The translations under genes were made by a program, and so were the position numbers. Of a stretch of 64,000 bases of DNA, positions 11,530 through 21,191 are shown piece by piece. The notes under the pieces are model-generated. The model saw only the letters and a program-made list of their open reading frames with translations. It did no database searches and was not told the DNA's origin. How positions within the stretch are numbered: position 1 is the stretch's first letter; each line of letters opens with the position of its first letter. Location: the NCBI GenBank assembly GCA_018287875.1, contig JAGVVL010000002.1, positions 6,944,001 to 7,008,000 on the forward strand, written 5' to 3'. The DNA is from Nigrospora sphaerica (taxonomy: Eukaryota; Ascomycota; Sordariomycetes; Amphisphaeriales; Apiosporaceae).

Positions 11530-13710
11530 CTAGCTGGAAGTACCGTACGCCTCGGCAATCTCCTTTTCATACTTTTGTACCAGGCCCTTGCGGTTCAGCT
11601 TTTGGGCGGCCGTTACAAGACCCTGTCGTTTTTCTATTGTCAGCATACTGATCGTGGTTCGGCATTTGGACAGGGGCCAACTTACGTTTTCCGGGGTCCA
11701 CTCCTCGTCCGACAAGACAACGCCGTCGATGATCTCGATGCCGGAGAGCCCGCCCTGGCGTCCAGCATTCTGGAGATCCTTCAACACCGAGCTCTGCAGT
11801 TTCTTGTTGTGCACGAGCTCCTCGACACTGCCGCCCTGGATGCCAAGCGAGGCGGCCACCTTCTTCAATGCCGGCTCCAGAGGGAGGATGATGGCGATGG
11901 GCTTGGTCTTGCTCGAATCGGCATACACGCAGATGTTGCCAACAATGGAGGCCGAGCGGTAAATGGACTCGAGCTTTTCAAGTGCAATGTACTCGCCGTT
12001 CAGCGTCTTGACCAGGTTCTTCTTGCGGTCGATGAGCTTCAGGTGGCCGTTGCTGTCCCATTCGCCGATGTCGCCTGTCTTGAACCAGCCGCCCTCGGCC
12101 ATGGCCTCGTTCGTCTCCTTCTCGTTCTCATAGTACTCCTGCATGACCGAGGGGCCCCGGATCCACACCTCACCCTGAGGGTTGGGCTTGTTGGTTGCGT
12201 GGTAGCCGGCATCGGGGAAGTCGACTAGCTTAATCTCAATGCAGGCGGGCATGGCGCCGTGGGCGTCAGCCGACCACTCGAGAGGGTTCATCAGTGTGCC
12301 CATGGCCGTCGTCTCGGTGAGACCGTAGCCAATAATCATGGGCGCGATAGCCATAGAGATGAAGTGCTGCGTGTCTCGCGCGACGGGGCCGCCGCCGTTC
12401 AGACACAGCTTCAGCTTGCCACCCGTAGCCTCCTTAATTTTCTTGAAGACAATGGCATCAAGAAGGCCAGAGCCGGGCAGCCCAGCGCCCAGCAGGGCGC
12501 TCTTGGCCCACATGGCGCCCCAGAACATGTTCTGAACAACGAAGCTGCCGGCAGCAACCTTGGCCGTGATACCCTTCTTCACCGACTCCCAAACGGCGGG
12601 AACTCCGACCAGAACCGAGGGCTTGAACTCGCGGATGTCGCCAGCGCAATTCCGGACCGACGTATCGGACAGGGTCTTGGGGTTGCCGTAACCCATGGTT
12701 GAGCCCCAGTACAGCGAGGCATTTTCGAAGACGAATTCCAGAATGTGGGCCAGGGGCAGGTAGGTCAGGAGACCGTCGCCAGGGCCGATATAGGGCTGTA
12801 CCACGACACTGACACCGGCCACAGCGGCCACCACGTTGCTGTGTTTCAGCGGCACGCCCTTGGGTGTTCCGGTCGAGCCCGAGGTGTACATGATGCAGCA
12901 GAGGTCGGAAGGAGAAGGGGGAACGGGGTCGCAGGGGTTCTCCTTGCCCAGGGTCTCGAGCTCCTGGAAGCTTACCACGGTCAGGTGGGGGTAGCTGCTC
13001 TTGAGGTTGTCGATGTGCTCCTGTTTTACCGGGTTCTGGTTGTTCCAGATGACGTGGCGGACCTCGGTGGCATCCTTCAGGACGTTGCCGAGCGTCGGCA
13101 GCAGGTGAGGGTCGAGGAAGATGGCTTTGGCGCCAGTGGCCACCATGGAGTGGCGGAGGCCAGCCTCGCCCAGCGTGTCATAGGCCGTCACGATGGGCAT
13201 GGACTGCGAGGCGGAGCCGTGCGACATGGCGAGCCAGTGGGCGCTGGTAGCGGCGAAGATGTGCACGCGGTCGTTCTTCTCCATGCCGAGCTTGCGCAGG
13301 CCGGCGCCGATGTTGAGGCACAGCTTCTCGTACTCGTAGTAAGTCATGTATTCGTAGGGGCTCAGCTCGAAAAAGGTCCAGTTCTTGTCAACCTGCTGCT
13401 CGACGCCGTCCACCATTTTCTTAACCTTCTTGGTCTCCTGGTGGGTGCGGACCAGCTTGCGCGAGCCCATGGCTTTGGCGTTGCCGTACTTCTCGGCGCT
13501 CACGCGCAGAAGCTCGTAGGTGGTGGTGATGTTGTCGGCGGGCTTGTCGATGAGGCCGTCGGCGGCCAAGGGGTGGCGACGGGGAACCGTTTCGCCCTCG
13601 ACGGCCTGGCTGTTGGGGGTCTCGATGGAGAAGGGGGGTTTGGCGGACATCCTCGGGGGCAGGGGCATGTCCCTGAGCTTGGCTTCCCGCCAATCCATGT
13701 TGGGAGCCAT
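11530..13710 (-). CDS. FAA1: Long-chain fatty acyl-CoA synthetase (Faa1/Faa4 type)
   Basis: Activates long-chain fatty acids with ATP and CoA for lipid synthesis, beta-oxidation and membrane remodelling. The AMP-binding P-loop signature YTSGSTGTPKGVPLKHSN lies near residue 273. The adenylate domain motif WFKTGDIGEWDSNGHLKLIDR lies near residue 540 and is followed by the KNLVKTLNGEYI linker. The chosen start is the ATG at 13710 (MAPNMDW). The frame stays open upstream to 13893, but that extension is a leucine/proline-rich read of the leader. A 63-nt intron (11685 down to 11623, GTAAGT to ACGACAG) has no stop and is a multiple of three. Removing it joins DEEWTPEN to GLVTAAQKLNRK, the expected family C-terminus. 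The spliced protein is 705 residues, close to yeast Faa1 (700). The paralogue (Faa1 versus Faa4) cannot be told here. Confidence 0.95.
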   Translation of the reverse strand: MAPNMDWREAKLRDMPLPPRMSAKPPFSIETPNSQAVEGETVPRRHPLAADGLIDKPADNITTTYELLRVSAEKYGNAKAMGSRKLVRTHQETKKVKKMVDGVEQQVDKNWTFFELSPYEYMTYYEYEKLCLNIGAGLRKLGMEKNDRVHIFAATSAHWLAMSHGSASQSMPIVTAYDTLGEAGLRHSMVATGAKAIFLDPHLLPTLGNVLKDATEVRHVIWNNQNPVKQEHIDNLKSSYPHLTVVSFQELETLGKENPCDPVPPSPSDLCCIMYTSGSTGTPKGVPLKHSNVVAAVAGVSVVVQPYIGPGDGLLTYLPLAHILEFVFENASLYWGSTMGYGNPKTLSDTSVRNCAGDIREFKPSVLVGVPAVWESVKKGITAKVAAGSFVVQNMFWGAMWAKSALLGAGLPGSGLLDAIVFKKIKEATGGKLKLCLNGGGPVARDTQHFISMAIAPMIIGYGLTETTAMGTLMNPLEWSADAHGAMPACIEIKLVDFPDAGYHATNKPNPQGEVWIRGPSVMQEYYENEKETNEAMAEGGWFKTGDIGEWDSNGHLKLIDRKKNLVKTLNGEYIALEKLESIYRSASIVGNICVYADSSKTKPIAIILPLEPALKKVAASLGIQGGSVEELVHNKKLQSSVLKDLQNAGRQGGLSGIEIIDGVVLSDEEWTPENVSWPLSKCRTTISMLTIEKRQGLVTAAQKLNRKGLVQKYEKEIAEAYGTSS

Positions 13711-15547
13711 GGCGAGTTGTGCGAGAGGGGAAGGGGTAGGCAGGGCTGGAACGGACGGTAGTGGTGATGGTAGTGGTGGTGGTGGAAGAGGCAGCAGAAG
13801 ACAGAGAAGGGAAAAGAGGGCGAGGCGCAGATGCAGATTGGCGGACGGTGATGTATAAAACAGGGAGGAAGTAGTGGTAGCAGACAGCCGCAAGGGTTAG
13901 ACCGATGTGACAGGCAGGGCCACCGGCGGGCGACCAAGACACGTCGGGCTGGGGGGGAAAGTAGGAGAAGAAGTGGACGTGCCGGGTGGTAGTGGTGGTG
14001 AGGTATGTTTGTCGGTTGGCAACCTAGATGTTCGGTCGAGCTGGTATGAACGTTCCGGGAGCAAAACAGCGAGCGGAACGATAGGCTAGGACGGGATAGT
14101 GATTCGCCTTGGCTCACGCGATCGCAAGTGCGGTTTTTTGCAGGCCGGCCAGAGTAGAGTGATGATGACGGTGGTCCAAGTAAAAGTGGCCAAGGCAACG
14201 CCGGTTGCCAGCAAGACAGCAATGGCTGGCTACGTTCCTACTACTACGTGACTGCATGGCCCAGCTCTTTGCCGAACGGCCCCTGGGAATGGGGGCATGG
14301 GATGGAAAAGAGAGGGGGGCGCTAGGTCGGAAGCGGGGAGGTCGGCCCGTTGGCGTCATGCCATGGGATGCACGGATGGAATTGATGGGATAATAGGTAA
14401 TACAAGAAAGCACAGTTGGGACGTCAACAGATACACGTTCACCTTAGCTTACCCGCGAAAGCTACTCCTTACTCATCCCATCTGCTCCAGCTTTCCCCTG
14501 CGCCCCAAGCAATCAATACATAATCCCCCTCGTCGGGAAAGGCGATGTATTACGGCGTGATATACCATGTACCCGGTACTCGGTAGAGGGAGAGAGGGCT
14601 AGCTACCTAAGAGCCCATCCCGAGCCATTTATCGGTTGGGTAAGCAAGTGTCTATCGAGGTAACAAGTAATGAAAGTATCTCACCTACTAGTACCCATGA
14701 GGGACCCACGTAGGTGAGCGGACAGACGACGAGTGGAACGGAACCTAGCTCGGCCGCCTCCTTCTCCTTCCCATCCAGCCTACCATCAACAGGTAACTAC
14801 GTTTACTGTGTAGTTTGTACATCGTACCTATCCCTCGCCGTTATAACTAACTGGGTGGGATGCGCTGGCCGACATGGAATAGGCGATCAAGGGTTAAAAC
14901 AGCCTGTCAGGCAGCGCCTTCCACTTCGCGTCTGTAGGACGTAGCTTCCCGGGCGACCTTCCGCCACTTGACACAACACGGAGGCAAGAACAACCTACAA
15001 AAAACCAACAGCCCTGCCGAAGAAGTCTCGATCGTGGTATGACTGGCTGTAACTTCCGAGCCTGCCACCCCATGCACGCAGCTACCCTTGATGCACAGCT
15101 ACGGACATTGGCAAACAAGGGTCCGCAGCTTCCCAAGATCCAATCTAAGCTCCAACTACCCAAGCTCGCCCGAAGCTCGACTAAGGTCCCCACCAGCGCT
15201 AATCGGGTCGTGGCAAGCGGGCGGATGGAGGCATTGCGCCCAGAGTCCAAGAGTCCCAGCCCAGCTAGCCCAAGATCACACACACACACACACAATCGAT
15301 AGCCCGCCCAGCCCAGCCCTGACGGGACATTGACCAAGAGACGGAAAACATGCGTCCCCATCATGAAATTTGCGAACAAATGCCCGTACGCGAGACGACT
15401 GCGCGAATCCGAATCCTCGCTTTGCCTTTCCCCCCTTCCCCGGAAACGCCAAGCTGCCCGCCCCTTCCCCCTTCTAATCTTATTGCTGCTGCCACCACCA
15501 AAATTCTGGACTGACTGACGCCCTTCTCTCTTACTCACGCCCCAGAC
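13711..15547. other. Divergent promoter region (acyl-CoA synthetase / RKM5-like)
   Basis: No gene is supported. It contains the pyrimidine/purine-rich leader of the acyl-CoA synthetase next to 13711-13900, a short CA repeat near 15278-15293, and spacer with TACCTACC-like motifs around 14600-14830. Minus-strand ORFs here (for example 15538-14894) show no family features. Confidence 0.6.
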
Positions 15548-16617
15548 ATGGCCCGCGAAGCCCTGTTACGCACCCATCTCGGACCCGAGATAGACGACCC
15601 GGACGAGGGCAAGTCAAGTCGGCCCTCGTTGCCTGCCCCCGTGCCGCCCCCAAAAAACCCTCTCGTGCCGCTGCTGACCCTGACTGACTCAAGAAACCTT
15701 CCTGCTGTTCAGCCAGGATATCCCCTCGCAGAACCTTGGCTTCGTCGATGCCCATGCCGCCGAGCTGGACTTGGCCGTCGCCGGCCGAGACTACGTGATC
15801 CATCAATCTCCCGCCGTCCTCTCGTCGAACCGGGCGGGCGGTACGACGGGCGCCGGTCAGTCCTGCCGCCACCAGGGCCCAGCCCATCCTTGGTCCGCTT
15901 GGCTTTCCTGCTAAAACTAGTTCGCACCCCCCCTTTCAAGTTCTTTGGAAGGTCACCCCCTTGTTCGCTGACTGGATCGCCTCCCCGGACAACCTGCTGT
16001 GGAAGGCGGGCGCCCTCACTTCTGCCTCGGCTGTCGTCGAGCTGGGCTGTGGCATCTCGGGTCTCATCGGCATGGCCCTGGGCCAAGCCGTCGCCCGCTA
16101 TGTCTTGACCGACCAGCCGTACGTCTCGAAGTGGGTAGAGACGAATCTGGCCGAAAACATGGCCACGTCCTCCACCGGCGCGGCCTCGCGTCGGAAGGGG
16201 AAGAAGATGTCGCCAGCCCAGCCTCGGCCTTGTCACGTGGCTTTCTCGCCCCTGGATTGGGAACTGGACGAGGTGACACCGGCTCTCACCGGGTCGGACG
16301 AGGTTAAGAGCTTTGACGCCGTCATCGCCTGTGACTGTATCTACAATGAGGCGCTGATACCTCCCCTGGTGCAGACATGCGTCGACATCTGCAAGCTCAG
16401 GGGCTCCGAGGCAGAGACGCCTCCCCAGCCGGCTACGTTATGCATCGTTGCCCAGCAGCTTCGCGACCCCGAGATATTCGAGTCGTGGATAAAGGCATTC
16501 CACGAGCGCTTCCAGACCTGGCGGGTGCCCGAGCCGTGTCTTTCGGACGCATTGCGAGCCAACGCCGGCTTTGTCATTCACGTTGGTCTCTTAAGGAGAG
16601 GCCAGACCGTCCCCTGA
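15548..16617 (+). CDS. RKM5: S-adenosylmethionine-dependent lysine methyltransferase, RKM5-like
   Basis: Class I SAM methyltransferase of the Methyltransf_16 type. RKM5 in yeast monomethylates ribosomal protein L1. Three exons: 15548-15608, 15694-15855 and 15941-16617, giving 299 residues. Exon 2 reads ETFLLFSQDIPSQNLGFVD, then YVIHQSPAVLSSNRAGGTTGA. Exon 3 begins LWKVTPLFADW, followed by the SAM-binding motif VVELGCGISGLIG, a TDQPYV post-I motif and DAVIACDCIYNE (motif II region). Intron 2 is ordinary (GTCAGT to TTTCAAG, 85 nt). Intron 1 (15609-15693, 85 nt) appears to use a GC donor, GCAAGT, because this is the good consensus site that keeps phase; a weak GT donor farther on is the alternative. 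Methyltransferase is secure; the RKM5 subfamily is from family memory and less certain. Confidence 0.82.
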
Positions 16618-17656
16618 TATCGTGTTACAATGGGGCCCAATATTGCGACCCACCAACGGCGTATGATCAGCAGCGCTGCCAACGCGCCATTAATACACTA
16701 CATGTGTAGCTAGTACATCCGGTACCGCATCCTCTAGAATGCGCCACAGTACACCAGGGACCAAGAGCCAATAGACCATCGGCATTCCGCCTTTGGCAGC
16801 CGATGCATTCAGTATCACTCCCCCGGAGGTCCAGCAGCATATCTAAGGTGAAGCAGCAGCCCCTGAAAGCCCCGGAAGCTTCTGCCCAAGGCTACTGCTG
16901 ATATGTAGGGGCAAAGACGTGTGACCTGTGATAACACCTCGGCGCGAGGGCACTTGGCGGACCCCCCGTCGGAAAAGTTGGACACCAAGACTGGCTAAGA
17001 AGCTGCAGAGCATGTCTTTAACGGCGCAGCAATATACGTATGTTGCAAACAAACGTTGCTTCGGAGGCGGGACTTGCCCAATGTCAATGACCGAAACATG
17101 TCACTGGCAAGATTCACAACGCATGGCGTTGCGGCTGGTCCCAAGTCACGGCCGTCCGTAGAGGGGGGGGCAGGCAATTCGTGGATACATGTACCAACAT
17201 GGATCCGGGGCATCTTCTAGGTAAGGCATATGCTTTGTCTTTTGTCCCCAAGCAACAGCCATGTACCGGATGCCAGCCAAGCGAACAGTCGTGGTGGCCT
17301 AGCCCCGAAGTGCGGGGACGAGGCAGGCAAGCACCTTCGATGCATGGCGTGGCGTTGTCGACAACGGCGCTGTGCAACCACCCAGTCTTGAGCCCTTTCC
17401 TTCACCTGGAGAGGAGGCGGTCACGACGGCGGCCTAGGGCGGTTATGCTCGGACATATACGATACTCGTTTAAAACTACCGGTGTTGTGACGCTTTCGGA
17501 GGCACGAGTTTTTCGGCCCAGCCCCAAGGGATGCGAAAACGGAACCTTCCCCGATGGCCGCATCTAGTCCTCGGCTGCCGCCCGACCTCCACTCCGGCAC
17601 CGTCCGTTACCGGGCCTCGTCCCCGGCTATGCATGTTCACCTGCCCATCCGTGCCC
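16618..17656. other. Convergent spacer between RKM5-like gene and orphan membrane gene
   Basis: Both flanking genes end here. No ORF with family features is present; the frames seen are short and overlap on both strands. Presumably 3' UTRs plus spacer. Confidence 0.65.
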
Positions 17657-20398
17657 TTACAGCCGCACAAGCCACCAAAGCGCCTGGAATGCGTGCAGTC
17701 CGACCACCATCCCGAACAAGCAGGAAACCCCCGCTAGACTGAAGATGGCGACGTCCATCCACGTGCTCTGTTGCTGGCACCGGCGGGCCCACAAACTGCT
17801 GCTGCCGTCGAAAGCCGGTTGTACCACTACCCACCACCCCCAGGCGGCCGCCAATACACCATACGTAGCAAAAGCACCTACCGCCCTTACCATGGCGACG
17901 GCGTCACGCTTGGGGGCCGCCACCGTCGGTGCTGGTGCTGGTGTGCCCGTGTCTGTGCTTGCTGGCTGCAAATGAGCGCCGGTGCCTACGGCGTCGCCTG
18001 CCTGTTGCTTGTATACCTCCTTCGTGGTCGGACTGGGGCTGGGATTCTGCCTCTTTGGCATTTCCTTCTTGGTCACTGTGGCCGAAGGCTCCGTCGCCTC
18101 CCGAGCACGGGAGCGCAGCATGGCCGTACGCGCTGCCTCTTGGCTCGTTGTCGTGCATTGGGCGGCAGGGATCGGCACCAGCGGAGGCCCGCGATTCGGT
18201 GGGGGCGGGGCCCTGGGGCCGAGTGCGGCGGCTGTGCTTGTCTGTGTAATCTTCGGTCCAAGGCTCCCGTCCGCTTTTCTCACCGTTCTCCGGCGCAGCA
18301 CCAGTTCGCTGCTGCCGTTGGCCTTGGAGTCCCGCATTGGACCCGGGCTTGTTTGAGCATCGGCATCGGGTTTGGTCTGGTTCTGCACCCCTCTCGGCTC
18401 GCCTTTCGGTGCTGCCGTGGTGAGGGAATGTCGATGGTGCCCCGGCAGGGAGGACGACGCGCTGCACACACCAGACTGCATTGTTCCTGGTCTCGCGCTC
18501 ATGGGAGTAATCCCCCCGTCGCCCAGCTCGTTCATTGGTCCCAGAAGGGCCTGTGATATGTGTCGGATCAGCAAGTTGACAGCGCAGCCAGTAGTGATGG
18601 TGGTGGGTGTGCAAGCAGAGTCTGGGCCACTTGGTACGCCCTGGGCTTTGGTCGTTTTTATCATCTCGCTCCTCTGTTCGACGCCGAGGCATCTCCGTGG
18701 CTTTTCCTCGTCTACCCCTTTCGTTGGTTTGCTGCCGGCTGCCCGCAATTCCTGCTCCATCATGTCCGGATTCCTGTTGTCCGGGGGTTCGTTTTCGCAG
18801 CCAGATGCTTTGGGAGGCTGGTGGCGTCGAACTTGGCCTGTATACGCCTCGCTCGTAACCCGATTTCCACTCACCGCTTCCGTAACCGGCTTCAGAGTGC
18901 TGGAGAGATGCTTCATGCTGCTGTTCGGCTTGGACTGGGATGAGATCACTGTAACTGGGGCGCCGCCTTGCCCGTGGAGATGCTGCTTCCGGGCCTTGCT
19001 TGGAATACGCCACGGGACTGGCGTTTCCTCCACACGAGCTCTGCATCGCAGGGTATTGTTGCCGGTGCGAAGAGGGGGAGACATCGTCTCTCCCGAGAAC
19101 CTTCTGATCTCCTGGCCCCCTTCCAGAGGCATGGTACCTAGGTGGTGATCTGGTATCATCAAACCGGTGAAATGGTCCTTTCGGCAGCCTGGTTCGAGAC
19201 CTGGCGAGAGAAGCCTCGCGCTTGGCTCCTCCGTCGTGACAGACGTCGTTGCCGCTCTGTTTGGGACTCGGCCGCCAGGATCGGTCACCCTGCGTCGGCG
19301 CCCCCATAAAAAATGCCTCCCACTCGGCATCAAGGATGGGTTCGCCGGCCCAGACTCGCTTTTCGCACCGTTCTGGGGCTCGGGGCCGGTCTTGATAAAT
19401 GCAACGTGGTTGCCCGACTGCCCACGAGTCGGCGTGTAAATGATAGTATCCGTTGAGACATGCCGTGGAGATGGGATACGAGACAGGAGATTTTCCCAGG
19501 CGTTGCCGTCACCAGAATGCGGTGGATTTAGCATAATAGCTTCCGTCTGGTCATTGTTTTCTTGAGCTGGAACCGAAGTGGAAGCAGAAGTAGCAGCAGG
19601 AGCCGGTACGGATTCGTAACCCGACGCATTTTGTGTCTGCTCATAGCTTGCCGAAGACTGGGTAATAGTGCTCAAGCCGGGTTCTGCAGCAGAAGCCCTG
19701 TATCCGCCGTTTCGAACCCATTTACCTGATTGATGGCGTAGTTTTTGCCCGTTCTTCAAACGCTCGATCTTGCCCAGTTGGCTTTGAGCTTTCTCCAGCT
19801 CTAGCCTCTCTCTTCCCTCCTCTTTCCTGCGCCTCGCGATGTCATAGGCCTTTTTTGCCCGTCTTTCCTCTTCAGCGAGCCTCGCCATTCTGTTGGCATC
19901 AGATGGAGCGGTGGTGTCCGAACTCGGGCTGTCCGTCGGCGTCAGCACGGTGTATTCGCCCAAGTGCGGATCGGCTCCCGTGACCCCCAGCCAGTCCCCC
20001 CTGGCCTTTTGCGCGCGCCTCTGCCGTCGGACCCGCTCCTTTGACCGGATAAGGGCATGGATTTCCGCAGCGGACGGGGTTTTACCCCGCGGAAGAGGGG
20101 CCTTGGGCCTGCGAGCGGTGGTGGTTCGGCTTTGTTGCGATGGAGATGCCCCGCGGCGACGCGCCTCCTCGCGGTTGCCGACAGGCAGTTCTTGCGCGAT
20201 GCTCCAGTGAGTCAGCGTCTCCGGGTCGATGGCCAAGTCCCGATACGCCGACTCGGGGCTCTTGTCGTCCTGCGGGCGGAGAGTGCCCCCTTGCTCGGGA
20301 CGACGACTCGGGAGAATTCTCCCCAGGATACTAATGAACGTGGGCGCCCTCTTACGTGGCGTCTTCTGGGAACCGTCGGTGGTTTGATCCTGCGCCAT
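17657..20398 (-). CDS. Orphan 913-residue protein with two C-terminal membrane segments
   Basis: I do not recognise this gene. A single uninterrupted exon starts at the ATG at 20398 (MAQDQTTDGSQKTPRKR); the frame extends two codons upstream but without an ATG. The N-terminus is basic and proline/serine-rich. Residues about 165-225 form a lysine/arginine/glutamate-rich helix (LAEEERRAKKAYDIARRRKE), probably a coiled coil. The middle 600 residues are low-complexity, rich in S, T, P, R and G, and look disordered. The last 80 residues hold two hydrophobic helices (about 843-861, GAFATYGVLAAAWGWWVVV; and about 885-906, IFSLAGVSCLFGMVVGLHAF), so the long N-terminal part could be a cytoplasmic or nuclear domain anchored by a hairpin. 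A 467-codon ORF overlaps it in another frame on the same strand. Being coding is likely from length and hydrophobic C-terminus; function is unknown. Confidence 0.72.
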   Translation of the reverse strand: MAQDQTTDGSQKTPRKRAPTFISILGRILPSRRPEQGGTLRPQDDKSPESAYRDLAIDPETLTHWSIAQELPVGNREEARRRGASPSQQSRTTTARRPKAPLPRGKTPSAAEIHALIRSKERVRRQRRAQKARGDWLGVTGADPHLGEYTVLTPTDSPSSDTTAPSDANRMARLAEEERRAKKAYDIARRRKEEGRERLELEKAQSQLGKIERLKNGQKLRHQSGKWVRNGGYRASAAEPGLSTITQSSASYEQTQNASGYESVPAPAATSASTSVPAQENNDQTEAIMLNPPHSGDGNAWENLLSRIPSPRHVSTDTIIYTPTRGQSGNHVAFIKTGPEPQNGAKSESGPANPSLMPSGRHFLWGRRRRVTDPGGRVPNRAATTSVTTEEPSARLLSPGLEPGCRKDHFTGLMIPDHHLGTMPLEGGQEIRRFSGETMSPPLRTGNNTLRCRARVEETPVPWRIPSKARKQHLHGQGGAPVTVISSQSKPNSSMKHLSSTLKPVTEAVSGNRVTSEAYTGQVRRHQPPKASGCENEPPDNRNPDMMEQELRAAGSKPTKGVDEEKPRRCLGVEQRSEMIKTTKAQGVPSGPDSACTPTTITTGCAVNLLIRHISQALLGPMNELGDGGITPMSARPGTMQSGVCSASSSLPGHHRHSLTTAAPKGEPRGVQNQTKPDADAQTSPGPMRDSKANGSSELVLRRRTVRKADGSLGPKITQTSTAAALGPRAPPPPNRGPPLVPIPAAQCTTTSQEAARTAMLRSRAREATEPSATVTKKEMPKRQNPSPSPTTKEVYKQQAGDAVGTGAHLQPASTDTGTPAPAPTVAAPKRDAVAMVRAVGAFATYGVLAAAWGWWVVVQPAFDGSSSLWARRCQQQSTWMDVAIFSLAGVSCLFGMVVGLHAFQALWWLVRL

Positions 20399-21191
20399 AA
20401 TCAAAGTTGGGGAACGATTGTCGTGGCGAAGGAACTCGGGCGATTGTCACGAAACCTTGGGGTTTGTGCCCTACGTTCGGACGACGGCCTCGGCAAAGAT
20501 GGAGGGCGAAACCAACGACTTCCCCAAGGCCGCGCGAGTAAATTGCAATGGAACCCCGGCCGCTGGTACGGCATGCGTGCGCCCCGGCCGAGGCGGGAGA
20601 AGGCAACACTGACTATGTGCCTGTCTGCCTTTTGCCTCGAGACGGAGGCATCCAAGACGGTTACTCGGCTCGGCCACGCGCAATGGTTGCCAAACGAGAG
20701 GCAATGGCCGGCTTGCCCGCCCTTATCCCTTCGCAGTGTTCCTGGTCTTATGGACGGCTTAGGTGGCTGTTACATGTACATGATGAATGGTGCTGCCGCT
20801 ACTACTGCCGTTGTATCTTCTTCCCACCATGACCCCTACGGGCAGTGGCTGCCCGCCCCCTTATTACGCCGTCGCAAGCCCATAGAAGTCAATTGCACGG
20901 CGTAAACTCGGAACTGGATACATGTTAAACACAAGTCAGCGGATCGGCGATGCCTGTCGGCAGCGGCCGGAACCAATTGCTTTGCTCCTTTGATGGTTTG
21001 GTTTAAGGCGTAGATATGTACCAAGTAGTCAAATGCCCATCCGCAGAACGCCAGAAAAATGCTAGGGGCAGTGTGGCCATGGCCCTGCTCGAATTCACCA
21101 AAAACACCCGATCCATGCAGTGCAAGGCCCAAATCATACATCTCCGGTCCTTGACCCCAGCAGCCCCATACGGCCTCCTGCTCCCTTCTAC
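20399..21191. other. Spacer between NUR1-like 3' end and orphan gene start
   Basis: Contains the promoter of the minus-strand orphan gene and the 3' end of the minus-strand NUR1-like gene. A plus-strand frame runs through 20057-20905, but it overlaps the orphan's N-terminal codons and shows no domain, so it is not called. Confidence 0.6.

Noticed and set aside
12745..13761. 338-codon plus-strand ORF opposite the acyl-CoA synthetase
   Set aside because: Antisense shadow of an enzyme with clear AMP-binding motifs.
13711..13893. 61-codon N-terminal extension of the acyl-CoA synthetase
   Set aside because: The leucine/proline-rich read is translation of the pyrimidine-rich leader; family members start at the MAPNMDW-like position.
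20057..20905. 282-codon plus-strand ORF at the start of the orphan gene
   Set aside because: It overlaps the orphan gene's N-terminal codons in antisense, uses a non-canonical context and has no domain.
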